DNA of 64,000 bases from SIG480 sp045636865. Lineage in GTDB: Bacteria; Bacillota; Clostridia; Oscillospirales; JAAYXM01. Below are positions 33,268 to 42,146 of the stretch, in pieces. Position 1 is the first letter of the stretch; each line of letters opens with the position of its first letter. A program made the translations under genes and the position numbers. Location of the stretch: the NCBI GenBank assembly GCA_045636865.1, contig JAZTYJ010000017.1:6469-70468 (forward strand). Direction: 5' to 3'. Under the pieces are notes generated by a model. It searched no databases. It saw only the letters and a program-made list of their open reading frames with translations, and was not told where the DNA came from.

Positions 33268-34572
33268 CTAAAAGATTTCAAGTTCTGAAAGTTTATTTAT
33301 AATGGCTTCTTCTGCATCGGAAATCGTTCCGCCAAAAGAACAGCCTGCGGCACCGTTGTGTCCGCCACCGCCGAAATATGAGCAGAGCAAGGAGCAGTCG
33401 ATGTCACCGTCAGAGCGCATTGATACCTTGATTCCGCCGTCTTTTTCGTGGATGTAGATACCGAGCTCAACACCCTTTGCGACACGCGCAAGAGCAGAGA
33501 TGGAATCTGTGTCATCGGGCGTTGCTCTGTGACGCTTTATCATCTCTTCAGTCATTTCAATGACAGAAACGCGTCTGTCAAAATAGAATCTGATCTTTGA
33601 GAGGATTTCTGCCTCGAGTGCAATTCTCGCGGGAGACTTCTCAACAAAAAACTCGCGGTTTATGCCCGTGAAATCCGCGCCGAGAGAAATAAGCTCTGCC
33701 GCTTTTCTGTGGCTTTCGGGGGTTGTGTTTCCGTGGAGGAATCTTCCCGTGTCGGTTGAAATTGCGATGTAGAGAAGGTCACAAAGCTTCTTTGTGAACT
33801 TTACTTCAAGTGCGCGGATGATGTCAAAAACAATCTCTCCGCAAGCCGCTGATGTATCAAGAACGCATTCTTTTGTTGCAAAGGATGCGTGAGTTGCGTG
33901 GTGATCAATTGCAAGCTCGATTTTGTCTGCAAACTCTTCGCATTCTTTCGGAAGAAGCTTTGCGTCGGCAATATCAACCGCAACAATGCACGAGGGAGAA
34001 AAGTCCTTCGGTGCGATATACGGTTTTGCATATTTTTTGAGCTTGTCCGGAAATTCGGGGTTGTCAAAAAGATACGCGCGCTTTCCGATTGAGGTGAGAG
34101 CGAGCGCAAGCGCCGCCGCACTTCCCGTTGTGTCACCGTCGGGGCTTTTGTGAGTGAGGATGAGAATGTCGTCGCGCGTTTTCAAAAACTTTGCGGCACC
34201 CTCAACGTCAAGCTTTTTCATCTCGCGGTCGCGTTTTGATACATTTTCTATAAGCTCCATAATCTGGCTTCCCGCAACGATGGAATCATCGTCAACAAAT
34301 GTAAGCTCAGGAGTATAGCGGAGGCGAAGCTTCTTCGCCGCCTCGCGCCGCAAGAATCCGCTTGCGGCACGAAGCGCCTTTATGCAATCTTTTCTCTTTT
34401 TTTCGTCGCCGAGCGCGCTTACATAGACCTTTGCACTGCCGAGGTCGGGTGCCGTTTCAACATGCACGATGCTGACAACGCCCGAAACTCTCGGGTCGCG
34501 CATATCGCGGAGAAGTGCAGAAAGAGTCTTCATAAGCTCGTCGTTGACTCTGCCTATACGAACATTTCCCAT
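33268..34572 (-). CDS. rbfA-nrnA: RbfA-NrnA fusion: 30S maturation factor plus DHH oligoribonuclease
   Basis: One 434-aa ORF holds two proteins. Residues 1-117 are a complete RbfA (IGRVNDELMKTLSALLRDMRDPRVSGVV, EAAKKLRLRYTPELTFVDDDSI), a KH-fold factor for 30S maturation. Residues 118-434 are a complete NrnA-type DHH/DHHA1 phosphodiesterase: HKSPDGDTTGS, the DHH motif in AIDHHATH (223-225), STDTGRF and the GGGGHNGAAG loop (401-410). NrnA degrades nanoRNA or pAp. No stop, frameshift or linker separates them. M118 is the natural NrnA start, but no good ribosome site precedes it. In most Firmicutes these are adjacent separate genes. (The RbfA motif above is given in two parts for length.). Confidence 0.9.
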   Translation of the reverse strand: MGNVRIGRVNDELMKTLSALLRDMRDPRVSGVVSIVHVETAPDLGSAKVYVSALGDEKKRKDCIKALRAASGFLRREAAKKLRLRYTPELTFVDDDSIVAGSQIMELIENVSKRDREMKKLDVEGAAKFLKTRDDILILTHKSPDGDTTGSAAALALALTSIGKRAYLFDNPEFPDKLKKYAKPYIAPKDFSPSCIVAVDIADAKLLPKECEEFADKIELAIDHHATHASFATKECVLDTSAACGEIVFDIIRALEVKFTKKLCDLLYIAISTDTGRFLHGNTTPESHRKAAELISLGADFTGINREFFVEKSPARIALEAEILSKIRFYFDRRVSVIEMTEEMIKRHRATPDDTDSISALARVAKGVELGIYIHEKDGGIKVSMRSDGDIDCSLLCSYFGGGGHNGAAGCSFGGTISDAEEAIINKLSELEIF

Positions 34573-34598
34573 AAGTCAAACAGTCCTTTCTTATGGTA

Positions 34599-36956
34599 TT
34601 AAGCCTTGACTTCAATCATTTCGTACGCCTCGATGACGTCGCCTTCCTTGATGTCGTTGTAGTTTTCTACGCTGAGACCGCATTCATAGCCTGATGCAAC
34701 TTCCTTCGCATCGTCTTTAAATCTCTTGAGAGAAGCAAGCTCACCCTCGAAAATAACGATGTTTTCGCGGAGAACGCGGATCTTTGCGTTTCTGACAATC
34801 TTACCGTCAGTAACGTGGCAACCTGCGATTGTGCCGACCTTTGAAACCTTGAAGGTCTGGCGGATTTCGGCATGACCGAGAACCTCTTCGCGGAAGGTCG
34901 GGGCAAGAAGTCCCTTCATAGCTGCTTCGATTTCTTCGATGCAGTCATAAATTATGCGGTAAAGTCGGATGTCTGTTCCCGAAACTGCGGCACTGTCGCG
35001 TGCACCTGAGTCGGGACGGACGTTAAATCCGACAACAATAGCATTTGAAGCTGATGCAAGAAGTATGTCTGATTCGTTGATTCCGCCGACGCCTGCGTGG
35101 ATAACGCGGACGCGGACTTCGTCGTTTGAAAGCTTTTCGAGAGAAGCCTTGACCGCTTCTGCAGAACCCTTAACGTCAGCTTTTACGATAATCGGGAGTT
35201 CCTTGATTTCGCCCTGCTGAATCTGATCAAAGAGGTCCTCAAGTGAAACCTTCTTCGCGGCAGATTTGTTAATTTCGTCTTTTTCTGTCTGTTTTCTCTG
35301 CTCAACAAGCTCTCTTGCCATACGCTCATCGTCAACAGCATAGAAGATGTCGCCTGCGTTCGGAACTTCAGAAAGACCGATAATCTCAACCGGAACAGAC
35401 GGACCTGCAGTCTTTATCTTTCTGCCCTTGTCGTCAGTCATCGCACGGATGCGACCGACGCTTGTGCCCGCGATGATGACATCGCCTGCGTTGAGTGTTC
35501 CGTTTGAAACGAGAAGCGTTGCAACAGGACCGCGGCCACGGTCGAGCTTTGCTTCAACAACAGTACCCTTTGCGCTTCTGTTCGGGTTTGCCTTGAGGTC
35601 GAGAAGGTCAGCCGTGAGGATAACCATCTCAAGAAGCTCATCGATACCCTGACCAAGCTTTGCGGAAATCGGGCAGATAACGGTGCTTCCGCCCCATTCC
35701 TCGGCAACGAGTTCATGCTCTGTGAGCTGCTGCTTGATGCGGTCGGGGTTTGCGCCCTCTGCGTCCATCTTGTTGATAGCAACAACAATGGGAACGCCTG
35801 CTGCCTTTGCGTGATTTATAGCCTCTATCGTCTGCGGCATGATACCGTCGTCAGCCGCAACAACGAGGATGACAACGTCTGTAACCTGAGCTCCGCGTGC
35901 GCGCATTGAAGTAAATGCTTCGTGACCCGGAGTGTCGAGGAATGTTATCTTTCTGCCGTTTACGTCTACGCGATAAGCACCGATGTGCTGTGTGATACCA
36001 CCGGCCTCACCTGATGCGACGTTTGTTTTTCTGATAGCGTCGAGAAGTGATGTTTTACCGTGGTCAACGTGTCCCATAACTACGACAACCGGATCTCTTG
36101 AGAGGAGATCTTCTTCGCGGTCAACACTCTCGTCGATGAGCTTATCCTCGATGGTAACGATGATTTCCTTTTCTACCTTTGCGCCCATTTCGAGTGCAAC
36201 GATAGCGGCGGTATCATAATCGATAACGTCTGAAACCGATGCCATAACGCCGAGCTTTATAAGCTGCTTTACGACGTCTGCACCCGTTCTCTTCATGCGG
36301 GATGCAAGCTCACCTACTGAAATTTCGTCGGGAATCATAACTGTAACCTGAGGCTTCTTCTGAACCTGTGCCTCAAGCTTTTTCATTTTATCCTGCTCCT
36401 CCTGACGGCGCTTTGTGCCAAAGTTCTGCTGCTTGCGGTCGGGAGACTTCTTTATTTTCTGCTTCATTGAGCCCATATCCCTTACGCTGTCGGGAACGAG
36501 GCTGTCAACGCGGTCATCGTACTTTGAAAGGTCAACGCTGCCGCCGCGAGTATCGATGACGTGAGTCTGGACCCCCTTCTTGGTAGCAACTGACGCACCG
36601 CCGTCTGTCTTGACTTCCTGCTTCGGAGCCTCCGGCTTCTTTTCTGCTTTTGCGGGAGCATCTTTTTTGGCTTCCTTTTTCTTCGGTGCAGCATCAGCCG
36701 GTTTTTCGTCCTTTTTCTCATCTGCCGGCTTCTTTTCTTCCTCATGGTAGACGTCAGCCATAAGGCTTTCAAAGCTCTCAACCTGATTTTTTGCGGTGAG
36801 AACGTCGAAAATTATATTGAGCTCCTCGTCTGTGAGAGCCTGCATATTTGATTTGGGAGTTTCTGAATATTTTGTGAGAATTTCCGTAATTACCTTCGAT
36901 GTGACCTCAAAGTCCTTCGCGATATCACGGACTCTGTATTTCTGTACACTGCTCAT
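34599..36956 (-). CDS. infB: Translation initiation factor IF-2
   Basis: About 785 aa. The IF2-N module is at the start (YRVRDIAKDFEVTSKVITEIL). A Lys/Glu/Ala/Pro-rich low-complexity linker spans about residues 70-200. A second IF2-N-like segment and the GTPase domain follow: G1 GHVDHGKT at 295-302, DTPGHEAF, NKMDAEGAN and the switch GGITQHIGAY. The C-terminal domains end VIEAYEMIEV. The ATG at 36956 gives the family-typical start; GGAGG lies 11 bases upstream. The GTG at 36968 overlaps that site. Confidence 0.97.
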   Translation of the reverse strand: MSSVQKYRVRDIAKDFEVTSKVITEILTKYSETPKSNMQALTDEELNIIFDVLTAKNQVESFESLMADVYHEEEKKPADEKKDEKPADAAPKKKEAKKDAPAKAEKKPEAPKQEVKTDGGASVATKKGVQTHVIDTRGGSVDLSKYDDRVDSLVPDSVRDMGSMKQKIKKSPDRKQQNFGTKRRQEEQDKMKKLEAQVQKKPQVTVMIPDEISVGELASRMKRTGADVVKQLIKLGVMASVSDVIDYDTAAIVALEMGAKVEKEIIVTIEDKLIDESVDREEDLLSRDPVVVVMGHVDHGKTSLLDAIRKTNVASGEAGGITQHIGAYRVDVNGRKITFLDTPGHEAFTSMRARGAQVTDVVILVVAADDGIMPQTIEAINHAKAAGVPIVVAINKMDAEGANPDRIKQQLTEHELVAEEWGGSTVICPISAKLGQGIDELLEMVILTADLLDLKANPNRSAKGTVVEAKLDRGRGPVATLLVSNGTLNAGDVIIAGTSVGRIRAMTDDKGRKIKTAGPSVPVEIIGLSEVPNAGDIFYAVDDERMARELVEQRKQTEKDEINKSAAKKVSLEDLFDQIQQGEIKELPIIVKADVKGSAEAVKASLEKLSNDEVRVRVIHAGVGGINESDILLASASNAIVVGFNVRPDSGARDSAAVSGTDIRLYRIIYDCIEEIEAAMKGLLAPTFREEVLGHAEIRQTFKVSKVGTIAGCHVTDGKIVRNAKIRVLRENIVIFEGELASLKRFKDDAKEVASGYECGLSVENYNDIKEGDVIEAYEMIEVKA

Positions 36957-36998
36957 ACAGTATTCCACCTCCGATTGAAATTAGTATCTGACGATATG

Positions 36999-37388
36999 TT
37001 ATTTATGTTTCTTTTTTGATCTTGATGCAACTCTTGCGGCCTTTTTCTCAGCTTTTGGAAGCGCATTTTTTGCATCCTCGTTTGTATCCGCAAGCTTCTT
37101 TATGATAGCCGCCGCAAAACCGGTATTGCAAACTGCGCAAACCGCTATCGGACGTTTGCCGAGCGCGTTTCCGATTTCTGCACGCGTTTCGGAAACGGTT
37201 ATACACGGGATGCCTGCGCTCTCTGCAACAAACTCAAAGGTTTCGCGTGTGCGGGGGGAAGCCTCCTCCGAAATAATGAGGAGACGGGCAAGAGATGCGT
37301 TGCAGGCTGCCCTTGCGGCATCATCGCCCATTTCCACTTTGCCTGCGCGCCTTGCAAGACCTAAAAGACCGAGATATGAACTGCTCAT
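36999..37388 (-). CDS. ylxQ: L7Ae-family RNA-binding protein (YlxQ)
   Basis: A 129-aa protein with the L7Ae/L30e fold pattern (YLGLLGLARRAGKVEMGDDAAR, LLIISEEASPRTRETFE, GIPCITV, LGKRPIAVCAV) and a Lys-rich tail. YlxQ proteins bind kink-turn RNA and lie between ylxR and infB in Firmicutes, as here. The ATG follows the ylxR stop within 4 bases. Confidence 0.93.
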   Translation of the reverse strand: MSSSYLGLLGLARRAGKVEMGDDAARAACNASLARLLIISEEASPRTRETFEFVAESAGIPCITVSETRAEIGNALGKRPIAVCAVCNTGFAAAIIKKLADTNEDAKNALPKAEKKAARVASRSKKKHK

Positions 37389-37391
37389 ATT

Positions 37392-37661
37392 CTAAACCTC
37401 CGAAAGCTCGGAGATGAGCGTGTCATAGAGTTCATCATCTATCTTCTGCCCGAAAGCACGGTCAAGTGCGTGAGCTTTTTTTGCAAGCCTAAGGCAGGCT
37501 TCACTTTTGCAGATATATGCACCGCGCCCCGGCTTTTTGCCGTCAAAATCGAGGGAAATCTCGCCCTCTTTTGAACGCGTTATGCGCACGAGCGCGTCTT
37601 TTTCAAGCATTTGTCTGCACGCAATACACATTCGCTGCGGAATTTTCTTTTCCTTTGCCAT
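37392..37661 (-). CDS. rnpM: YlxR/RnpM, RNase P modulator
   Basis: An 89-aa DUF448 protein with the signature RMCIACRQM, DALVRITRSKEGEISLDFDG, KPGRGAYICKSEACLRLAKK. The paired Cys residues and the GRGAY loop are diagnostic. Members bind RNase P RNA and modulate its activity. It lies in the canonical position between nusA and ylxQ. The RNase P RNA gene is also in this window, about 26 kb away. Confidence 0.95.
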   Translation of the reverse strand: MAKEKKIPQRMCIACRQMLEKDALVRITRSKEGEISLDFDGKKPGRGAYICKSEACLRLAKKAHALDRAFGQKIDDELYDTLISELSEV

Positions 37662-37690
37662 ATATCTTATTCCGTCCTTAAAAGCTTTTA

Positions 37691-38743
37691 TCAGATGCTG
37701 CTTGCCGGCTTGATATCAATCTTATATCCGGTGAGCTTTGCGGCAAGGCGTGCATTCTGACCGTCTTTTCCGATTGCGAGAGAAAGCTGGTCATCATCGA
37801 CGATTACGCGGCATGAGCGTGCTTCCTCGTCTGCGCTGACAGAGATAACGTTTGCCGGAGCGAGAGCTGCCGCAACAAATTCGCTGATGTCGTCTGAGTA
37901 TTTGACAATATCAATCTTCTCACCGCAGATTTCGTCAACAACTGCAGCCACGCGGCTACCGTGCGGACCGACGCATGCGCCGATGGGATCAACGTTTGCA
38001 TCATTTGCTGAAACTGCGATTTTTGTTCTTGAGCCGGCTTCACGTGCAACGCTTCTGATTTCAACCGTGCCGTCGTGAATTTCCGGGACCTCGATTTCAA
38101 AAAGACGGCGGACAAGACCGGGGTGAGTTCTTGAGATGATAATCTGCGGTCCGCGGTCTGAACGCTTTACTTCGACAACATAAATCTTTACGCGGTCACC
38201 CTCACGGAGAACTTCACCGGGAATCTGTTCCTTTGCACCGAGGTAGATTTCTGTTTTTTCGTTGGCACCCATAATCTCGATTGACGCGCCGCCGCTTTTC
38301 GGGTCGGTGCGGGTAACAAGAGCTGTTAAAAGCTCGTGCTCCTTTGAGCTGAATTTGCGGTAGACAACGCCGCGCTCAGCCTCTCGGATGCCCTGGATGA
38401 TAACCTGCTTTGCAGTCTGTGCGGCAATTCTGCCGAAGTCGCGTGTTTTCACTTCAACGTTAACGATGTCGCCGACACCGCTTTTCTTTGAAATCTTCTT
38501 TGCATCGTCAAGTGCGATTTCCTCTGCCGGATTTTCGACAGCATCAACAACCGTCTTCCTGACGTACATACGGATTTCCTTCTTTTCACGGTCAGGCTCT
38601 ACGAATACGTTTTCAACGTTGCCTGCATTGTCGCGCTTATATGCGGCAAGAAGTGCCTGTGAAACACGGTCGAGCATATAATCCTGCGGAATGCCTTTTT
38701 CAGCTTCGAGCTGCGCGATGGCAGCAAAAAATTCTGCGTTCAT
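37691..38743 (-). CDS. nusA: Transcription termination/antitermination factor NusA
   Basis: A 350-aa NusA of the short Firmicute form without the acidic repeats of proteobacteria. The N-terminal RNAP-binding domain (AQLEAEKGIPQDYMLDRVSQALLAAYKRD, split in meaning) precedes the S1 domain (ERGVVYRKFSSKEHELLTALVTR and PGEVLREGDRVKIYVVEV). Two KH domains follow (SRTHPGLVRRLFEIEVPEI, DPIGACVGPHGSRVAAV, LAIGKDGQNARLAAKLTG). It is second in the rimP-nusA operon. Confidence 0.97.
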   Translation of the reverse strand: MNAEFFAAIAQLEAEKGIPQDYMLDRVSQALLAAYKRDNAGNVENVFVEPDREKKEIRMYVRKTVVDAVENPAEEIALDDAKKISKKSGVGDIVNVEVKTRDFGRIAAQTAKQVIIQGIREAERGVVYRKFSSKEHELLTALVTRTDPKSGGASIEIMGANEKTEIYLGAKEQIPGEVLREGDRVKIYVVEVKRSDRGPQIIISRTHPGLVRRLFEIEVPEIHDGTVEIRSVAREAGSRTKIAVSANDANVDPIGACVGPHGSRVAAVVDEICGEKIDIVKYSDDISEFVAAALAPANVISVSADEEARSCRVIVDDDQLSLAIGKDGQNARLAAKLTGYKIDIKPASSI

Positions 38744-38780
38744 TTTTTAATCGTCCCCTTTTCTGATATTTATATATAAG

Positions 38781-39236
38781 TTAAAATTCTACACGCAATC
38801 TTACAGATGCGATTTCTTTCTTCTCAAACAAGATGTCTTCATCATCGATTGAAAGTGTAACATTTCCATCTGCATATGAAGAAAGGTTTCCTTCAAATTC
38901 CTTCTTTCCGTTTTTGGGAGAGAAGGTCTTGAGAGTTATGGGAGAGCCCATATATCTCTCAAAGTCAGACGGACGTGAAAGCCGTCTTTCAAGCCCTGCG
39001 CTTGACACCTCAAAGATGTATGAATCGGGAATCGGGTCAGCATCGTCGAGAATTTTGTCAAATGCCCGTGAGAAGCTTTCGCAGTCGTTTATTGAAACGC
39101 CGCCTTCCTTGTCAATATAGACGCGGAGATATCTCTCACCGCCCTCTTTGACGTAGTCAACATCCCATATTTCAAGACCGAGACCTTCGGCAACGGGAAG
39201 CGCGAGCTTTGTTACAACATCAGTAATCTTATTCAA
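38781..39236 (-). CDS. rimP: Ribosome maturation factor RimP
   Basis: A 151-aa RimP needed for 30S maturation. N-terminal domain: LALPVAEGLGLEIWDVDYVKEGGERYLRVYID, here noted by its parts EGLGLEIWDVDYV and RYLRVYIDKEGGV; then CESFSRAFDKILD, YIFEVSSAGLERRL and a C-terminal Sm-like part. The start is a TTG with AAGGGGTG in front; no nearby ATG exists. It heads the operon and is preceded by a leader hairpin and a promoter. Confidence 0.95.
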   Translation of the reverse strand: MNKITDVVTKLALPVAEGLGLEIWDVDYVKEGGERYLRVYIDKEGGVSINDCESFSRAFDKILDDADPIPDSYIFEVSSAGLERRLSRPSDFERYMGSPITLKTFSPKNGKKEFEGNLSSYADGNVTLSIDDEDILFEKKEIASVRLRVEF

Positions 39237-39259
39237 AAAAACACCCCTTACAAGTAATA

Positions 39260-39287
39260 CGAGAGTGGACGGTTGCGTCCACTCTCG
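39260..39287 (-). promoter_or_regulatory. Leader hairpin in the rimP-nusA mRNA
   Basis: CGAGAGTGGAC, six-base loop, GTCCACTCTCG: a perfect 11-bp stem in the 5' leader, about 17 bases after the predicted start of transcription. It ends 23 bases before the rimP start codon. No T-run follows. It could be an mRNA stabiliser or a binding site for feedback by an operon product. Confidence 0.6.
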
Positions 39288-39312
39288 ATTCCTACTTTCT
39301 TACTTTACGGTT

Positions 39313-39341
39313 AGTATACCACATATAACTTTAAAATGCAA
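39313..39341 (-). promoter_or_regulatory. Promoter of the rimP-nusA-infB operon
   Basis: TTGCAT (39341-39336), 17-base spacer, TATACT (39318-39313) on the minus strand. Confidence 0.8.
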
Positions 39342-39359
39342 GTTTTTTTATTAAAAAGT

Positions 39360-40853
39360 TTAGTTTTTAACAAAATCAATGTAGCTTGAGTCGATAGCCT
39401 TTGCTTTTTTGTCTGATTTTGCGTATTCTCTTGCAAGAGATAATGCCTTGTCAAGCTGAGTGTCCTCAACTATGTACTGCTCCTCAAGTGCCTTTGTTGA
39501 TTCATCTATCTTCAGGAGAAGCTCCCAGCTGCATGAAGAAGAAATCTTCTGAAGGTCGTTATATCTGCAGTACATATTTACGGCAAATACCGTTCTCTCA
39601 TCCCATACATTGTCGGGAGTGCCGTAGAAGTAGCCGAGAAGAGAAAGTCTTTCCTCAAGAGCCTTTACGTTTGCGGTTTTTATCTTGCTTGCAATTGACT
39701 TGTACTTAAGCGGTGTAAGCTGCGGAAGCTTATAAGGTGTTTTCTTGAGATCAACCTTGTAGTCGGGAATGATTCCGATTTGGTCATAGCTGCCGTTTAC
39801 GGGAAGCTTAAGGTCAACAACAGAAACAACGGCCTCATCGCCCGTGCTTGTTTCTATATGACGCTGTCCCATGCCCTTGCCTACGGTTGTTTTACCGACG
39901 ACAACGGCATATCCGAGCTCCTGCATTGAGCCTGCAAGGACTTCTGATGCAGATGCGGAGTTTTCGTTTACAAGGATAACGAATTTGTTGAACTCCCAGC
40001 CATAACCTTCGGATTCAAACAAAGTGAGCTTGAGCGGGTGTGCCTGCCATGTCATGAGATAGGGGACTTCTTCGGGGAAGATGTTGTCAACCATATTGAT
40101 GAGGCAGTCGAGTGAGCCGCCGCGGTTGTTGCGAAGGTCAAGGACGATGGTGTTGACTCCCGAATCCCTGAAGTTGTGATATGCTTCAATAAAGTCGATG
40201 AAGGTGGTAAGCCCCTCAAACTGAGCTATCTTCATATATCCGATTTTCTCGTCGATTATCTCTGTGCTGACATCAGAGAGTGCGATAACCGCGCGCTTTA
40301 CGAGAACAGTTCGCTGTTCAGTGCCGCGGATAAATCCAATTTTTACGGTAGTTCCCGCCGTTCCGCGGATTGCAAGAGCTGCTTCAGACGGAGCAAAGCC
40401 GCGCACGTTGATATCGTCTACCGAGACGATTTTGTCACCGGGGAGAAGACCTGCAAGATCGGCAGGACCTCCATTTGTAACGCTGCTTATCTCAAGAACG
40501 TTTTCGTCGAGGTTCATGCTCACGACAACGCCGATGCCGACCATTACGTTTGTGTTGCCGTATGCTGCTTCATACGTTGTCGGTTCAAGATAGTGAGAGT
40601 AGCGGTCGTTCTTCTCGTAGATCTTGTTCATAAAATCATAGAAGAAGTCCGGGTTTTCTTCAAAGCTTGCAATGAGAGCGTCTCTGATATAGTCCGTATC
40701 CTCATTGCCGAAGAGACTGTAGTTCTTGTAGATGGAAAGTGCTTCGTCGAGTTTTGCGCCATAGTCGATTTCCTCTGCGGCAAGGGCACAGACAGAAAGT
40801 GCAAGTGTGAGAGCGAGTATGAGTGCAACTTTTCTGATATGAGACTTTTTCAT
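39360..40853 (-). CDS. Secreted S41 peptidase with peptidoglycan-binding-like C-terminus
   Basis: About 497 aa. Signal peptide: KKSHIRKVALILALTLALSVCALAA. A PDZ domain (VGIGVVVSMNLDENVLEISSV, PADLAGLLPGDKIVSVDDINV) precedes the S41 core, with IGYMKIAQFEG, LDLRNNRGGSLD, the serine in VNENSASASEVLAGSMQ and the lysine in GKTTVGKGMGQ. Near residues 410-445 a peptidoglycan-binding-like unit is visible (ALEERLSLLGYFYGTPDNVWDERTV, in two parts). The ATG at 40853 follows GGAGG by 8 bases; the frame open to 40892 is not used. It differs from the S41 gene at 26190 by the extra domain. (The signal peptide motif is central: VALILALTLALSVCALA.). Confidence 0.88.
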   Translation of the reverse strand: MKKSHIRKVALILALTLALSVCALAAEEIDYGAKLDEALSIYKNYSLFGNEDTDYIRDALIASFEENPDFFYDFMNKIYEKNDRYSHYLEPTTYEAAYGNTNVMVGIGVVVSMNLDENVLEISSVTNGGPADLAGLLPGDKIVSVDDINVRGFAPSEAALAIRGTAGTTVKIGFIRGTEQRTVLVKRAVIALSDVSTEIIDEKIGYMKIAQFEGLTTFIDFIEAYHNFRDSGVNTIVLDLRNNRGGSLDCLINMVDNIFPEEVPYLMTWQAHPLKLTLFESEGYGWEFNKFVILVNENSASASEVLAGSMQELGYAVVVGKTTVGKGMGQRHIETSTGDEAVVSVVDLKLPVNGSYDQIGIIPDYKVDLKKTPYKLPQLTPLKYKSIASKIKTANVKALEERLSLLGYFYGTPDNVWDERTVFAVNMYCRYNDLQKISSSCSWELLLKIDESTKALEEQYIVEDTQLDKALSLAREYAKSDKKAKAIDSSYIDFVKN

Positions 40854-40878
40854 AAATTTATCCTCCGTAAAAGTTATA

Positions 40879-41316
40879 CTAATTTGAAACACCGGCTGTG
40901 CGGATATTCATATAAAGCACGTTTTCTCCGGCAACGGCGTTGTTTATTTCCATAGAGTAGTCGATTCTGAGCTTGCCACCCGACTCCGAAAGGGTTTTAT
41001 CTATCTTTCTTGTGTTTATTCCCACAGTGAGCGAGCCAAAACCCATATCGTAATATGAGATGTGCTTCTGACCTTCCTCAAAAATCATATGTGTTTCAAG
41101 CTCACCGAAGCGGATGACGGTGACTTTGCCTTTTTCAACCTTTACCGTGGTGGTGGTATCTCCGAGCCCCGTGAGCTCGCTTTCTTTATATTTTATATAG
41201 TAGTTTCCGTTTTTTTCATAAAAGCTGCCGCTTGTAACGAGCTCAACGTTGCCGTCTTCTTCGACCTCGTCGAAATTCTGCAGTCCTTTTATGGTGATAA
41301 TGACGTCTTTTTTCAT
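40879..41316 (-). CDS. DUF1934 beta-barrel protein (YwiB-like)
   Basis: A 145-aa protein, MKKDVIITIKGLQ at the start, then alternating beta strands (NVELVTSGSFYEKNGNYYIKY, TTTVKVEKGKVTVIRFGELETHMIFEEGQKHISYY, LRIDYSMEINNAV by parts). This matches the DUF1934/YwiB family, small calycin-like barrels of unknown function common in Firmicutes, often beside murI or argS. The ATG at 41316 follows GGAGG closely. The frame open to 41457 would run into murI. Confidence 0.8.
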   Translation of the reverse strand: MKKDVIITIKGLQNFDEVEEDGNVELVTSGSFYEKNGNYYIKYKESELTGLGDTTTTVKVEKGKVTVIRFGELETHMIFEEGQKHISYYDMGFGSLTVGINTRKIDKTLSESGGKLRIDYSMEINNAVAGENVLYMNIRTAGVSN

Positions 41317-41339
41317 TTTTCCTCCTTGGCAGATATCGG

Positions 41340-42143
41340 CTATTTGCCTACAAATACCTTCTTGACCTCGCCGCAAAGGGACGCGCCGAGAAATGCCGAT
41401 GCGTGCCTTGAGAAGCTCTCGGCATCGTCTGAAACGAAGAATCTGTGTCTGCCGCACTCTGCGGTGTTTTTCTCAATGTCGTCGTTGGCCCTGAGGAGCT
41501 TTGCCGCCTCAAGACCGGGGTTTATGAGAGTTATGGAATCTCCCGTGAAACTTCTTATCGCGTCTTCAATTATGGGATAGTGTGTGCAACCGAGAATGAG
41601 TGTGTCGATTCCCGAATCCTTAAGCGGCGAAATGTATTCGCGGATCATCGTCATAATAACGACGTCATCGGGGCTTGTTCTTCCGTTTTCAACGAGGGGA
41701 ACAAAAAGCGGACACGGAGCCGCAAAAATTTCCGTGTCGGGCAAGAGATTCATAATCTCACGCTCATAAGAACGGCTTCTGATGGTTGCTGATGTGCCGA
41801 TTATGCCGATTTTTTTGTTTTCGGTTGCGCGCACAGCGGCAACAGCCGCAGGCTGCACAACACCAAACATCGGTATATCGTAGTCCTTCTCAATTTTCGG
41901 AAGCGATACGGAGCTTACCGTACCGCAGGCGATTATTATTGCCTTTGTATCATAGGAGAGGAGAAAGTCAACATCCTCGCGGGCATAGCGCGTAATGGTT
42001 TCCTCGGAGCGTGTGCCATACGGCACGCGTGCGGTATCGCCGAGGTAGACGATGTCCTCACCCGGAAGAAGGCGCATGATTTCAGATACTGCGGTGAGCC
42101 CGCCGAGTCCCGAATCGAAAACGCCTATCGGACGCTTATCCAT
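41340..42143 (-). CDS. murI: Glutamate racemase
   Basis: A 267-aa racemase that makes D-glutamate for peptidoglycan. First Asp-Ser motif: VFDSGLGGLTAV. The first catalytic Cys lies in IIACGTVSS; the second in ILGCTHYPII. LGDTARVPYGTRS and FGVVQPAA are further signatures. The AC[G/N]T motif has Gly, an accepted variant. It is followed 3 bases after ddl on the same message, linking D-Glu and D-Ala-D-Ala supply. Confidence 0.96.
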   Translation of the reverse strand: MDKRPIGVFDSGLGGLTAVSEIMRLLPGEDIVYLGDTARVPYGTRSEETITRYAREDVDFLLSYDTKAIIIACGTVSSVSLPKIEKDYDIPMFGVVQPAAVAAVRATENKKIGIIGTSATIRSRSYEREIMNLLPDTEIFAAPCPLFVPLVENGRTSPDDVVIMTMIREYISPLKDSGIDTLILGCTHYPIIEDAIRSFTGDSITLINPGLEAAKLLRANDDIEKNTAECGRHRFFVSDDAESFSRHASAFLGASLCGEVKKVFVGK

Positions 42144-42146
42144 AAC

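Noticed and set aside
33268..34572. RbfA-NrnA as two genes split by a missed frameshift
   Set aside because: Both domains are in the same frame and complete, and no ribosome site precedes the NrnA Met; fusion is the simpler reading.
40176..40955. 259-aa plus-strand ORF
   Set aside because: Antisense to the S41 protease; many Cys and basic residues and no recognisable pattern.
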